Shown: positions 26,725-36,383, counted from the first letter of the stretch. The stretch is DNA of 64,000 bases from UBA4421 sp002470275 (GCA_913052345.1 CAJXDR010000004.1:1-64000), one strand, 5' to 3'. The notes: a model not told the origin generated them from the letters alone. A program made the numbers and translations.

Positions 26725-27585
26725 TTAATCGTTGTCCGCTAGCTGAGCCGCTACTTCGGCTGCAAAGTCGGTCTCTTCCACTTCTATGCCTTCGCCCACC
26801 TCGTACCGAAGAAAGCGCGTTACCTCAACACCCGCCTGCTTGACCAGATCACCCACCTTGCTGTTGCCATCCTTAACGAAGGGTTGATCCAGCAGACTCA
26901 CTTCTGCCAAGAACTTTCTGATCCGGCCCTCTACCATCTTGGCTACGATGTCTTCCGGCTTGCCGCTGTCCTGGGCCTGGGAGGTATAGATTTCTCTTTC
27001 CTTCTGAAGCACCTCTGCGGGGACTTGATCACTGCGTACCACCATGGGATTGATGGCCACGATATGCATGGCCAAATCTCGCCCCAGTTCCTCTGCTGCT
27101 GCCGAAAGCACCACCACGGCCCCTCGTCGATCATCCCCGTGAATATAATGACTGATCCCGCCGCCGTCGGCCGTCACCACTTCTCCTCGGCGAATACTCA
27201 TGTTCTCGCCAATCTCTTGGACCAGAGTTTCGCGTTCAGCATTCAACGCAGCCTTCACTGCTTCGACGTCGCCAACTTCGAGAACCTGCTCGGCTACTTT
27301 TTCTACAAAGGCGATGAACTTGACGTTCTTCGCGGCGAAATCCGTTTCAATATTTACTTCGACCAGAGCAATGCGACTGCCATCAGGCGAGGCCTTCATC
27401 CCCAACAGCCCATTGGCTGCCGTCCTTCCGGCCTTCTTGGCGGCCTTGAGGGCGCTCTTCTTTCGCAGGTCCTCGATGGCTTTTTCCATATCGCCATCGG
27501 CTTCTGCCAAGGCTTTCTTACAGTCCATCATTCCAAGCCCGGTTCGCTCTCGCAGTTCTTTGACCATGGAGGCAGAGATCGCCAT
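26725..27585 (-). CDS. tsf: Elongation factor Ts
   Basis: 286-residue guanine-nucleotide exchange factor for EF-Tu. The N-terminal UBA-like domain with LRERTGLGMMDCKKALAEA is intact, followed by the core with INIETDFAAKN-type sequence (VNIETDFAAKNVKF), the dimerisation region and C-terminal module. It lies three bases after the rpsB stop region in the universal rpsB-tsf-pyrH-frr order. Length is normal (E. coli 283). Confidence 0.98.
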   Translation of the reverse strand: MAISASMVKELRERTGLGMMDCKKALAEADGDMEKAIEDLRKKSALKAAKKAGRTAANGLLGMKASPDGSRIALVEVNIETDFAAKNVKFIAFVEKVAEQVLEVGDVEAVKAALNAERETLVQEIGENMSIRRGEVVTADGGGISHYIHGDDRRGAVVVLSAAAEELGRDLAMHIVAINPMVVRSDQVPAEVLQKEREIYTSQAQDSGKPEDIVAKMVEGRIRKFLAEVSLLDQPFVKDGNSKVGDLVKQAGVEVTRFLRYEVGEGIEVEETDFAAEVAAQLADND

Positions 27586-27588
27586 GTC

Positions 27589-28455
27589 TTACTCCTTTGT
27601 TGGTTCTGCTTCTTCTTCGCTCTGTTCTGTTGCTGTACCCCCGGCAGCCGCTCGCGCTTCGTCCTCTGCCGCAAACGCCTCGTTGACGCTCGCCGCTACC
27701 CCTTCTGAAATCTCAGCCACGGGTGCTGCCACCTCTTCGACCTCAACAAACTCCTCTGGGTCGACATCCGTGGATACATTCGCCTTACCCTCGGCTACCG
27801 CGTCAGCGACGGCCGTCACATAAAGCCTGATCGCTCGAATCGCATCATCGTTTCCGGGAATCACGAAATCGACTCCCGCAGGGTCACTGTTTGTATCAAC
27901 AATCCCAAATACGGGGATACCGAGCTTGTTAGCTTCGTTGATTGCAATATGTTCGTGCTGAACGTCCACAACGAAGATGGCGTCAGGCAGACCGCCCATC
28001 TCCTTGATGCCACCAAGGCTGTTATGGAGTTTGGTCATCATCCGCGTGCGCTGAAGCGCCTCTTTTTTCGACAGCAGATCAAAGGTTCCATCCTGAGATT
28101 GCGTCTCTAAATCAATGAGCCTTTTAATGGATTGGCGAATGGTTTTGTAATTGGTCAGCATGCCGCCCAGCCAGCGCTGATCCACGTAAGGCATGGCTAC
28201 CCTAGCAGCCTGCTCGGCAATCACCTTAGCCGCCGCTCGCTTGGTGCCGACGAATAGGATTTTCTTTCCCCGAGAGGAGAGGTTACGAACCTCAGTTAAG
28301 GCTTCGTTAAAGGCGGGCAGCGTTTTTTCTAAATTAACAATATGGATTTTGTTGCGTGCGCCAAAAATATAGGGCGCCATCTTGGGATTCCAAAACCGGG
28401 TCTGGTGACCGAAATGCACTCCAGCCGCCAGCATGTCTCGCATACTAACTGTCAT
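27589..28455 (-). CDS. rpsB: 30S ribosomal protein S2, with long acidic C-terminal tail
   Basis: Ribosomal protein of the small subunit head/body junction. From the ATG at 28455 (ribosome site ggaga about six bases before) the protein has 288 residues and begins MTVSMRDMLAAGVHFGHQ, as the family does; the open frame to 28500 is not coding by comparison. The core is conserved to about residue 230. After it comes a tail of roughly 55 residues rich in Glu and Ala, absent from E. coli S2 (241 residues). In E. coli S2 represses its own operon through the leader. Confidence 0.96.
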   Translation of the reverse strand: MTVSMRDMLAAGVHFGHQTRFWNPKMAPYIFGARNKIHIVNLEKTLPAFNEALTEVRNLSSRGKKILFVGTKRAAAKVIAEQAARVAMPYVDQRWLGGMLTNYKTIRQSIKRLIDLETQSQDGTFDLLSKKEALQRTRMMTKLHNSLGGIKEMGGLPDAIFVVDVQHEHIAINEANKLGIPVFGIVDTNSDPAGVDFVIPGNDDAIRAIRLYVTAVADAVAEGKANVSTDVDPEEFVEVEEVAAPVAEISEGVAASVNEAFAAEDEARAAAGGTATEQSEEEAEPTKE

Positions 28456-28771
28456 AATATTTCTCCGGGTTAACGTTTGAACGCCATTCCCGCACCTCAA
28501 CCGATGTTCTCGGCACCCGGAGGTACGTGTCGAATCGCGTCCATTTTTTGATTCTGGGATCGCTATGGTAGGGCAAGAGTTGAGCTATACTGCACGCCGC
28601 CTCTGGGTTGCCCAGGGCGAAGTAACAATATCGCCAGCATTCTCACGCGCTACGATATGCACGGCCAGAATCGGTTTTTTTACCGCCCTGACCCGACCAT
28701 TATTGGTCCTTTTGAAGCACTAAGCCCCTCAGAGCGGCGTGCTTTATACCATAACTATCATCTTGAAATAA
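28456..28771. other. Divergent intergenic region between rpsB and map
   Basis: This 316-bp gap is the largest non-coding stretch in the window. It must hold the promoter and untranslated leader of the rpsB operon on the minus strand and the promoter of map-glnD on the plus strand. A TATACT hexamer (plus, 28586-28591) has no fitting -35. A 5-bp hairpin CTGGG-ttg-CCCAG and a plus-strand run of seven Ts ending near 28681 are visible but not preceded by a strong stem. No ORF, tRNA or recognised riboswitch was seen. Confidence 0.6.
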
Positions 28772-29572
28772 ATGAGTTTTCATATGGTTGCTAGGATAGA
28801 AACAGAGGCTGATATCCAGGCCATGCGCGAAGCCGGCCGATGCGCTTCTCGGGTCCTGGAAATGATTGGTGAATATGTTCAACCCGGGGTGTCTACCGAG
28901 GCGCTCAACGAACGCTGCCACCGTTTCATCGTTGAGGAATTAGACTGTATACCGGCACCCCTCAACTACGGCGGCGGCGGCGGGCAGATGCCCTTTCCGA
29001 AGTCCATCTGTACCAGCGTGAATCACGTTGTCTGTCACGGCATCCCCACCGTTTCCAAGGTGCTAAAAAATGGTGATGCGATCAACATCGACATCACCGT
29101 CATCAAGAACGGCTTTCACGGTGATACCAGCAAAATGTTCTTTGCCGGGGAGCCAGGGGTCCTGGCCCGCAGGCTCGCAACGGTCACCCAAGAGTGCATG
29201 TACCTGGGCATCGAGCAAGTTCGACCGGGCAACTGCCTGGGCGATATTGGCCACGCGATTCAGCAGCATGCAGAAAAAAATCGGTTCAGCGTGGTGCGGG
29301 AGTTTTGTGGCCACGGTATTGGCAAGGTTTTTCATGACGACCCTCAAGTGTTGCACTATGGCCGACCCGGGGCCGGTATGACGCTCGAGGAGGGCATGAG
29401 TTTCACCATTGAGCCCATGATTAATGCGGGCAAGAGACACATCAAAATCCTGCCGGACCAGTGGACTGCCGTCACCAAGGACCACAAGCTGTCCGCCCAG
29501 TGGGAACACACGCTGAGGGTTACCGCTGACGGCGCAGAGATCTTTACGCTGCGAGAAGAAGAGCGAATATAG
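28772..29572 (+). CDS. map: Methionine aminopeptidase, type I
   Basis: 266-residue metalloenzyme that removes the initiator methionine. The five metal ligands fall in the blocks NIDITVIKNGFHGDTSKMF (two Asp), FCGHGIGKVFHDDPQVLHY (His), FTIEPMINAG (Glu) and SAQWEHTLRVT (Glu). A glycine-rich insert (GGGGGQMPFPKS) is seen where E. coli has a shorter loop. Two starts are possible, 28772 or the ATG at 28784; neither has a clear ribosome site. It is divergent from rpsB and followed by glnD, an order shared with E. coli and Pseudomonas. Confidence 0.96.
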   Translation: MSFHMVARIETEADIQAMREAGRCASRVLEMIGEYVQPGVSTEALNERCHRFIVEELDCIPAPLNYGGGGGQMPFPKSICTSVNHVVCHGIPTVSKVLKNGDAINIDITVIKNGFHGDTSKMFFAGEPGVLARRLATVTQECMYLGIEQVRPGNCLGDIGHAIQQHAEKNRFSVVREFCGHGIGKVFHDDPQVLHYGRPGAGMTLEEGMSFTIEPMINAGKRHIKILPDQWTAVTKDHKLSAQWEHTLRVTADGAEIFTLREEERI

Positions 29573-29575
29573 ACC

Positions 29576-32176
29576 ATGGCGCTAGCACAGTCCGCAGCGC
29601 GAAGAAGAGCAGAGCTGGAGGGCGCTCTAGCCCATCTCGAAGAGAGGTACTGGCGCGATGAGCCCATACATGGCCTGATCGCAGACCTAACCCAAGCGGT
29701 CGACAGGATTCTGGTGGATGCCTGGGAAGATTTTATGAAAACCGTGCCGGAAGCCACGCTGTTCGCCGTTGGCGGATACGGGCGCGCGGAGCTTCACCCC
29801 AAGTCAGATATCGATATCCTCGTTCTGTGTGAAAAGCCCGAGCGGTACAGTTCGGAAATTTCCCAGTTTTTGCAGGCGGTATTTGACCTCAATGTTGATG
29901 TGGGTCACAGCGTTCGAGACCTCAAGGCGTGCGTCAGAGAAAGCAAGGCCGACATCACCGTGGCAACGGCGCTCTTTGAGCGCCGGTTAATCGCCGGCAA
30001 TGCACACAACGTTGATCGCCTCAATGGGGTTCTCGGGAATAAAAAAGTTTGGTCGGTCGCCGACTTCTATGCTGCCAAGCACAAGGAGCAAATTGCCCGC
30101 CACAGACAGTACGACAGCGTCGACTATAAGCTTGAGCCGAATATCAAGACGTCGCCTGGAGGGCTGCGCGATATCCAAACCGGGCTTTGGATTGTGCGCC
30201 GCCAATTCGGCATGGTGGACCTGGAAGACCTAGTGACGCTTGGCGTGCTGTCTCCCCAGGAACACGCGTGGTTGGTGCAGGGCAGGGACTTTCTTTTCTG
30301 GGTCCGCTTTGGGCTGCACCTGTTGGCGAGCCGCAACGTGGACCAGCTGTATTTTGCCAGGCAGCGTGAGTTGTCCCAGCGCCTTGGCTTCAAAGATACG
30401 CCGAGCAAGTCGGCAGTAGAGAACTTCATGTATCACTACTATCGACACGTGCTTGCTCTGACCGAGGTGAACGACATTTTGCTCCAGCATTTTGAAGAGC
30501 ACGTGGTCAGCACAAAAATCAAAAGCTCGGTGGTGATAAACGAGCGATTCACCCTGGTGAACGATAAAATCGCGGCCTCCAGTGATGATGTCTTTCTCAA
30601 CAACCCCTCCGCCATGCTGGAGATTTTTCTCATCATGGCCATGCGCAAGGAAGACATAAGCGTTCGTGCGGCAACCATTCGTTTACTGCGTGACGCGCTA
30701 CACCTCATTGACGACGACTTTCGCTCAAATCCAGAAAATTGCCGCTTGTTCATGCAACTGCTGAAGGCCCCGTATACGGTTGTCACCCAGCTGACCCGGA
30801 TGCGGCGCTATGGCGTGCTCGGCAGATATCTTCCTGAATTCGGCGAGGTCATTGGGCAAATGCAGCATGATCTATTCCACATCTATACCGTGGATGCCCA
30901 CACCATGATGGTGATCAGCAACATGCGTCGTTTTCGCTATCCCGAAGCGGTGGAAAAGTTTCCCATTGCCCACCGATGTGTCCAGGCCATTCCCAAGCCC
31001 GAGCTGCTTTATATCGCCGGCCTGTTCCACGACATCGGCAAAGGTCGCGGGGGAGATCACTCAGAGCTAGGCGCTCTGGATGCAGAAGCATTTTGCTCAC
31101 GCCACGGGATGAACGAAGCCGATTCTGCGTTGGTTCAGTGGCTGGTTAAAAAACACCTGCTGATGTCCTCGGTCTCCCAACATCAAGACATCTACGACCC
31201 GGAAGTCATCCAGAGCTTTGCTCAAGAGGTGAAGTCCGAGATGCGGCTGGACTATCTTTACGCTCTAACGGTTGCAGACATCAACGCCACCAACCCCACG
31301 CTTTGGAACAGCTGGCGCGCAAGCCTGATGCGCCACCTCTACGGCCAGACTCGCAACTACCTGAGATCCAACCCAAACGACGCGCTAGACAGGCAGACCA
31401 CCATCGCTGCATACCAGGAAAGCGCGCTGGAACAGCTGCAAACCAAGGCCGAGGAGCGCATTGTCGCTGAGATTTGGGATGACCTTGGAGACGACTTTTT
31501 CCTGCGTCACAACACCCAGGAGATTGTGGCTCTGACGCGAGATATTTTGAATCATCAGGGGACGGAGGCCTTTGTGAGCCTGTCCCCCATGCAGTATCGT
31601 GAATCCGCTGCCGAGGGCGCGACGAAAATTTACATTATCGCCACAGATCGCCCGAAAACCTTCGCCGCGACGGTGGTGACCCTGGCCAGATCTGGCCTCT
31701 CGGTGGTTGATGCTCAACTCACCAAAACAACCAGGGGGCGGTACTTCAATACCTTTGCGGTGATCAACGACAACGGCCTGCCAATGAGCGACGACCCTGC
31801 CCTGCGGCAACGGCTCATCGATCGCGTCAAGGCAACCCTAAGCGACCCCTCGCCCAGTACCGACGGTTCCAATCGACGAATTTCACGACAGCATCGGGAG
31901 CTGAACCGGCAGACCGAGGTCACCGTCTCCCTGGACGATTCAAACGCGTCCGTTATCACCGTCTTGGCCTCTAACCGACCTGGGCTGCTGGCCACCATCG
32001 CCCTTGCGATGCTGGATTTAGAGCTGCAGATCAGCTCTGCCAGGATCACCACCCTGGGCGAAATGGTGGAGGATGTCTTCGTCGTCACCGATCATGCGGG
32101 GATGCCGGTCACCAACCCCGAAAGAATTTATGAGATCGAAATTTCGCTACGGCAACACCTGGACAGCGGCCAATGA
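29576..32176 (+). CDS. glnD: [Protein-PII] uridylyltransferase/uridylyl-removing enzyme
   Basis: 866-residue nitrogen sensor that uridylylates PII proteins under nitrogen limitation and deuridylylates them when glutamine is high. Domains in order: nucleotidyltransferase with GGYGRAELHPKSDIDIL (about 66-82), HD hydrolase with AGLFHDIGKGRGGDHS (about 482-497), and two ACT domains starting near residues 685 and 790 for glutamine sensing. All key residues are visible and length is close to E. coli (890). It starts three bases after map. PII itself is not in this window. Confidence 0.97.
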   Translation: MALAQSAARRRAELEGALAHLEERYWRDEPIHGLIADLTQAVDRILVDAWEDFMKTVPEATLFAVGGYGRAELHPKSDIDILVLCEKPERYSSEISQFLQAVFDLNVDVGHSVRDLKACVRESKADITVATALFERRLIAGNAHNVDRLNGVLGNKKVWSVADFYAAKHKEQIARHRQYDSVDYKLEPNIKTSPGGLRDIQTGLWIVRRQFGMVDLEDLVTLGVLSPQEHAWLVQGRDFLFWVRFGLHLLASRNVDQLYFARQRELSQRLGFKDTPSKSAVENFMYHYYRHVLALTEVNDILLQHFEEHVVSTKIKSSVVINERFTLVNDKIAASSDDVFLNNPSAMLEIFLIMAMRKEDISVRAATIRLLRDALHLIDDDFRSNPENCRLFMQLLKAPYTVVTQLTRMRRYGVLGRYLPEFGEVIGQMQHDLFHIYTVDAHTMMVISNMRRFRYPEAVEKFPIAHRCVQAIPKPELLYIAGLFHDIGKGRGGDHSELGALDAEAFCSRHGMNEADSALVQWLVKKHLLMSSVSQHQDIYDPEVIQSFAQEVKSEMRLDYLYALTVADINATNPTLWNSWRASLMRHLYGQTRNYLRSNPNDALDRQTTIAAYQESALEQLQTKAEERIVAEIWDDLGDDFFLRHNTQEIVALTRDILNHQGTEAFVSLSPMQYRESAAEGATKIYIIATDRPKTFAATVVTLARSGLSVVDAQLTKTTRGRYFNTFAVINDNGLPMSDDPALRQRLIDRVKATLSDPSPSTDGSNRRISRQHRELNRQTEVTVSLDDSNASVITVLASNRPGLLATIALAMLDLELQISSARITTLGEMVEDVFVVTDHAGMPVTNPERIYEIEISLRQHLDSGQ

Positions 32177-33375
32177 ACCCTTATCTTGAAAAACTTCAGC
32201 CTTATCCCTTTGAGCGTTTACGAGCCCTACTGGCCGGCGTTGAACATCGCGATGGTTTAGCGCATATCCCGCTATCCCTCGGGGAGCCAAAACATCCACC
32301 GCCAGACTTCGTGGTTAAGGCCCTGATGCAGGAACAGCAGCTCGCCGCGCAGCTGGCAACCTATCCAGCGACCAAGGGCACTGAGGCATTGCGAGAGGCC
32401 ATTTGCGGCTGGCTGCAGCGGCGATTTGAAGTGAGCGTTGATCCGTCTAGTGGCGTCTTGCCGGTATATGGTACTCGCGAGGCGCTGTTCTCCGTCGCCC
32501 AGGCCCTGCTCAGCGGTCACCCGGGATCACGAGTCGCCATGCCCAATCCCTTTTATCAAATTTATGAGGGTGCAGCCCTGCTGGCTGGGGCGGAGCCTGT
32601 GTTCATCAACGGAGCGCCGTCCGCCGGAGGCGCTGACAGCCTAGCCTCCCTGGGAGAAGACGTTCTGGGTGCCATCGAGATGGTCTACATCTGTTCTCCC
32701 GGCAACCCCACCGGTGAAATCATGTCCGCCCAACAGATGCAGAACCTGATTGAAGCCGCACATCGCTATGATTTCGTGATCGTCTCGGATGAATGTTATG
32801 CGGAACTCTATTTTGACGACCGGCGGCCGCCGCCAAGCCTGTTGTCCGCAAGCAAGGCCATGGGGAATCCGGCGTATGCCCGCTGCCTTGCCTTTCACAG
32901 TCTTTCCAAGCGGTCAAACCTGCCCGGCCTTCGCAGCGGTTTCGTGGCCGGCGACCCCAACCTAATCCAACAGTTCCTCTGCTACCGGACCTACCACGGC
33001 TGCGCGCTGACGCCTCATCACCAACATGTCAGCGCGTTGGCCTGGGCCGACGACGAGCACGTGGCTGCGAATCGGCAGCTCTACCGTGACAAATTCGCAG
33101 CGGTAGGCCCAATTCTGGAACAGCAGTTTTCAGTGGAGCAGCCTGAGGCCGGGTTCTACCACTGGCTGGAAACCCCAATCGACGATCAAATTTTTTGTCA
33201 AAGGCTGTTCTCAGAGCAGCACATCACCACCATGCCGGGCTCCTTTCTCGCCCGTCAAAGTGGTTCGTACAATCCTGGCAAAAACCGGGTGCGGCTTGCC
33301 TGGGTGGCCCCCATGGCACAGTGTATCGAGGCCGCGGAACGCCTAGTCTCCTTTGGCCGGGAACTCTCGTCGTAA
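32173..33375 (+). CDS. dapC: Succinyldiaminopimelate transaminase
   Basis: 400-residue class I/II PLP aminotransferase converting N-succinyl-2-amino-6-ketopimelate to N-succinyl-LL-diaminopimelate in the lysine pathway. The PLP lysine is in FHSLSKRSNLPGLRSGF (about residue 245), with the VSDECYAELYF block before it. Substrate assignment rests on the context: the start overlaps the glnD stop as ATGA and dapD-dapE follow, as in Pseudomonas. Sequence alone would also allow another aminotransferase such as ArgD or AspC type, but that is less likely. Confidence 0.93.
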   Translation: MNPYLEKLQPYPFERLRALLAGVEHRDGLAHIPLSLGEPKHPPPDFVVKALMQEQQLAAQLATYPATKGTEALREAICGWLQRRFEVSVDPSSGVLPVYGTREALFSVAQALLSGHPGSRVAMPNPFYQIYEGAALLAGAEPVFINGAPSAGGADSLASLGEDVLGAIEMVYICSPGNPTGEIMSAQQMQNLIEAAHRYDFVIVSDECYAELYFDDRRPPPSLLSASKAMGNPAYARCLAFHSLSKRSNLPGLRSGFVAGDPNLIQQFLCYRTYHGCALTPHHQHVSALAWADDEHVAANRQLYRDKFAAVGPILEQQFSVEQPEAGFYHWLETPIDDQIFCQRLFSEQHITTMPGSFLARQSGSYNPGKNRVRLAWVAPMAQCIEAAERLVSFGRELSS

Positions 33376-33402
33376 ATTGGCTTCGTCAACGCCTCGGTTA
33401 GA

Positions 33403-33430
33403 GCGACAATCTGCTACTGCCTGAGATAAT
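33403..33430 (+). promoter_or_regulatory. Possible promoter of dapD
   Basis: In the 83-bp gap between dapC and dapD, GCGACA (33403-33408) and GATAAT (33425-33430) are spaced by 16 bp, 28 bp before the dapD ATG. A good ribosome site, GATGAGG, precedes that ATG. A separate dapD-dapE promoter is plausible; judged by eye. Confidence 0.4.
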
Positions 33431-33458
33431 ATGCACACCGCGATTAGATGAGGTTTTT

Positions 33459-34460
33459 ATGAGTGATGTTTTTGCCTTTGCCCTGGGTCTGCGCCACAAA
33501 AATGCGGATGACCGGGTCCTCGACTGCCTGTTTCCGCAACCCCTGATTCACCCACAGGGAGATCTCGCTGAGGCCGTCCAGAGCGTGCCTAGCGGCTGCA
33601 CCGAGCTAACCCCGGAGGTCGCCGCAAAACTCGCTGCACAGGTAGGGCTGAGCGCCAAATTAGCCCCGTTGTTGGAGCGCGATGAACCCCTGGTCGCCGT
33701 AAAGCTGGTTGATGATGCGCCGATCACCTGCATCGAAGATGCCTACTTGAAGCTGCATCTGCTTTCCCATCGTCTGAGTTTGCCCAATTCTCTTAACCTG
33801 GAGCGTATTTTCGCTCACCTTCCGAACATCGCATGGACCTCAGCCGGCCCCATCGATGTGAATGACTTAGACCAGGCCATCCTAAATGCGAGATCTGAGG
33901 GTCTTAATCTTGAGGTCTTTGCCGTAGACAAATTCCCCAAAATGGTTAACTACGTTGTTCCGACGGGCGTGCGCATTGCCGACGCAAGTCGAATCCGTCT
34001 GGGGGCCTATCTCGGCGAGGGCACGACGGTGATGCACGAGGGTTTTGTCAATTTCAATGCTGGTGCCCTGGGCCCCAACATGATCGAGGGTCGTATTTCC
34101 CAGGGGGTTATCGTTGGCGCCGGTACAGATCTAGGAGGGAGTTCAAGCACCATGGGCACGCTCTCTGGGGGCGGAGAAATTATTGTCTCCATCGGCGAGC
34201 AATGCCTTATCGGAGCCAATGCGGGTACAGGCATCCCCCTCGGGGATCGGTGCACAATTGAAGCAGGCGTCTACATCACGGGTGGCACGCCCTTAGTGGT
34301 GCTTGATGAAGACGGGCAGCCCGTGCGCGAGGTCAAGGGGCGAGAGCTGGCAGGTCACTCTGATCTGCTGTTCATGCGCCACGGTCTAAGCGGTCAGGTT
34401 ATTTGCAGAACCAACCGACAGGCCATCGAGTTGAACAATGCGCTGCATGCCCATAACTAG
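33459..34460 (+). CDS. dapD: Tetrahydrodipicolinate N-succinyltransferase (long, Pseudomonas-type)
   Basis: 333-residue enzyme transferring succinyl from succinyl-CoA to tetrahydrodipicolinate. It belongs to the longer DapD group known from Pseudomonas and actinobacteria, not the 274-residue E. coli type. An N-terminal domain of about 170 residues is followed by a hexapeptide beta helix with MHEGFVNFNAGALGPNMIEG and a catalytic-region block SSSTMGTLSGGG. A weak promoter may lie upstream. The 9-bp gap to dapE indicates co-transcription. Confidence 0.95.
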   Translation: MSDVFAFALGLRHKNADDRVLDCLFPQPLIHPQGDLAEAVQSVPSGCTELTPEVAAKLAAQVGLSAKLAPLLERDEPLVAVKLVDDAPITCIEDAYLKLHLLSHRLSLPNSLNLERIFAHLPNIAWTSAGPIDVNDLDQAILNARSEGLNLEVFAVDKFPKMVNYVVPTGVRIADASRIRLGAYLGEGTTVMHEGFVNFNAGALGPNMIEGRISQGVIVGAGTDLGGSSSTMGTLSGGGEIIVSIGEQCLIGANAGTGIPLGDRCTIEAGVYITGGTPLVVLDEDGQPVREVKGRELAGHSDLLFMRHGLSGQVICRTNRQAIELNNALHAHN

Positions 34461-34469
34461 AGGCGAGTC

Positions 34470-35627
34470 ATGAGCTCCGACAACCCCGTTCTTGAGCTTA
34501 GCCAGGCGCTGATTCGTCGAGTTTCTGTAACGCCAGAGGATGCGGGCTGTCAGGAAATTCTCGGGCAGCGGCTCCAGCAACTGGGTTTTGAGACCCGGCA
34601 GCTAAATCATGGTGGCGTCCACAACCTCTGGGCAACTCGAGGAGGTGATGGCCCGCACTTACTGTTTGCCGGGCATACGGACGTTGTGCCTGCGGGACCG
34701 CTTGAGGCGTGGGACAGTCACCCCTTTGAACCTGAGATTCGCGACGGCAAACTCTACGGTCGCGGCGCCGCCGATATGAAGGCAAGCCTTGCTGCCATGA
34801 TCATGGCCGTCACCTGGCTCTTGGAAGAGCAGCCCGCCCTCCCCGGTCGCATCAGTTTCTTGATCACCAGCGATGAGGAAGGAGAGGCCATTCACGGTAC
34901 GCGCCATGCCATCGAAAAGTTATTGGCCGAGGGCATTCAGCCAGATTACTGCGTAGTCGGGGAACCCAGTTCTTCCGAGCGTCTGGGCGATGTGGTTCGC
35001 TGCGGCCGCCGGGGCTCACTGAACGCAAAGTTGACGGTCAAAGGCATTCAGGGTCATGTGGCCTACCCGCACCGCGCCAGCAACCCAATCCATCTGGCCC
35101 TGGGCGCACTCGACGAGCTGGCCCAGCGCACCTGGGATCAAGGCAATAACTATTACCCGCCCTCGAGCTTTCAAATTTCCAATATTCGGGCCGGAACCGG
35201 CGCCACCAATGTGATTCCCGGAACGCTGGAGGTGGATTTCAACTTTCGCTTCAATACGGAACAAACCGAGGCGTCATTAAAAGCGGCTACCGAGGCGTGT
35301 TTAACGGCCTATGGCCTGACCTTTGATCTTGATTGGCGCCTATCCGGCGCTCCCTTTCTGACCCAGCAAGGTCGACTGACGGAAAGCGTTGAGCAGGCGA
35401 TCCTGGCCCATCAACGGCTGCAAACGGAATTGTCCACCTCGGGCGGCACGTCAGACGGGAGATTTATCGCGCCCTGGGGCGCGCCAGGCGAGGCCAGGGT
35501 AGAGGTGATCGAACTCGGCCCCATCAATAAGACTATTCATCAAATCAACGAGTGCGTGGAGATTGATGACCTGATGCCTCTGGCCATGATCTACCGTGAT
35601 ATTGCCCTGAACCTTCTCGTTGAATAA
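34470..35627 (+). CDS. dapE: Succinyl-diaminopimelate desuccinylase
   Basis: 385-residue M20 metallopeptidase hydrolysing N-succinyl-LL-DAP to LL-DAP and succinate. The di-zinc motifs are visible: FAGHTDVVPAG (His/Asp), RGAADMKASLAAM (bridging Asp), TSDEEGEA (catalytic Glu and ligand) and the GGTSDGRFI region near the C-terminus. Length and organisation are as in E. coli (375). With dapC and dapD it completes the succinylase branch steps in one cluster supplying lysine and peptidoglycan DAP. Confidence 0.97.
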   Translation: MSSDNPVLELSQALIRRVSVTPEDAGCQEILGQRLQQLGFETRQLNHGGVHNLWATRGGDGPHLLFAGHTDVVPAGPLEAWDSHPFEPEIRDGKLYGRGAADMKASLAAMIMAVTWLLEEQPALPGRISFLITSDEEGEAIHGTRHAIEKLLAEGIQPDYCVVGEPSSSERLGDVVRCGRRGSLNAKLTVKGIQGHVAYPHRASNPIHLALGALDELAQRTWDQGNNYYPPSSFQISNIRAGTGATNVIPGTLEVDFNFRFNTEQTEASLKAATEACLTAYGLTFDLDWRLSGAPFLTQQGRLTESVEQAILAHQRLQTELSTSGGTSDGRFIAPWGAPGEARVEVIELGPINKTIHQINECVEIDDLMPLAMIYRDIALNLLVE

Positions 35628-35630
35628 CCC

Positions 35631-36383
35631 ATGAGCTCTCCCTGGCGAACCTCCACCTGGGTCCTTGGGATCAGCTTGATTCTGACCTTCGTCTACCTGC
35701 CGGCCGGAGCGCTGAGACCCCTCTTTGACGACCTACCGGGCGTAGAATTCGTCCGCACCAGTGGGACTGTCTGGTCAGGCAGGGCGAATCTCGTCAGCGA
35801 TATAGGTCTTAGCGCCGCCGTGAGCTGGCGGGTAGGACTGTTGGCCCAGTCGCCAGACGGCCATGCCTACGCTCCGCATGTTGCGTGGCAGGTGAGCGGC
35901 ACCGGACTGCTTGTTGAGGGCCGATCATCCGTCTCCTGGGGCGCGATCGATACCCATGCCCAGGCTGAGATAGACCGCCTTGCGATAGCGGAGATTTTGG
36001 CCGACTACAACCTTCGCGTCTCAGGACGTTTCAGCGTTCCGCCAATGCACCTGCGCCAGCGTGGTGAAACACTCACCCTGATTTCCAGCAACCCAATCTC
36101 CTGGTCCGGTGGCGAAGTGAGCTATCTGATCGGAGATCGCTTCGGAGAGACCATACTGCCCCCCTTATCAGCCCAGCTAAGTATCCAAGAGTCCAACGTG
36201 CTCCACCTCGAGGTGCGGCGCGAGGCTGAGGGGACCAAACCCTTAATGTGGCTGCAGCTTGATCCCTCACGCCGAGTGCGTATTGATCTGTCTCGGGGCT
36301 TTCTGAACCTCGTTAACTACGCCTGGCCGGGCAATGAGCCTGAGGACACTGTCGTTCTCACCGTTGAGCGTTCACTGAATTAA
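35631..36383 (+). CDS. gspN: Type II secretion system protein N
   Basis: 250-residue bitopic inner-membrane protein with one N-terminal hydrophobic helix (about residues 9-27, WVLGISLILTFVYLPAGAL) and a periplasmic beta-rich domain. GspN is an accessory, not universally present, component of type II secretion whose exact role is unsettled. The call rests on length, topology, the early GTVWSG motif and the adjacency to gspC and gspD. It starts three bases after dapE, so it may be co-transcribed with the dap genes. Confidence 0.85.
   Translation: MSSPWRTSTWVLGISLILTFVYLPAGALRPLFDDLPGVEFVRTSGTVWSGRANLVSDIGLSAAVSWRVGLLAQSPDGHAYAPHVAWQVSGTGLLVEGRSSVSWGAIDTHAQAEIDRLAIAEILADYNLRVSGRFSVPPMHLRQRGETLTLISSNPISWSGGEVSYLIGDRFGETILPPLSAQLSIQESNVLHLEVRREAEGTKPLMWLQLDPSRRVRIDLSRGFLNLVNYAWPGNEPEDTVVLTVERSLN

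Noticed and set aside
26884..27708. 274-codon plus-strand ORF opposite tsf and rpsB
   Set aside because: It spans the antisense of two conserved genes, has a composition of an antisense frame and no ribosome site; a shadow ORF.
28586..28681. Possible small RNA with a TATACT -10 and a T-run in the rpsB-map gap
   Set aside because: No -35 element at proper spacing and no strong stem before the T-run.
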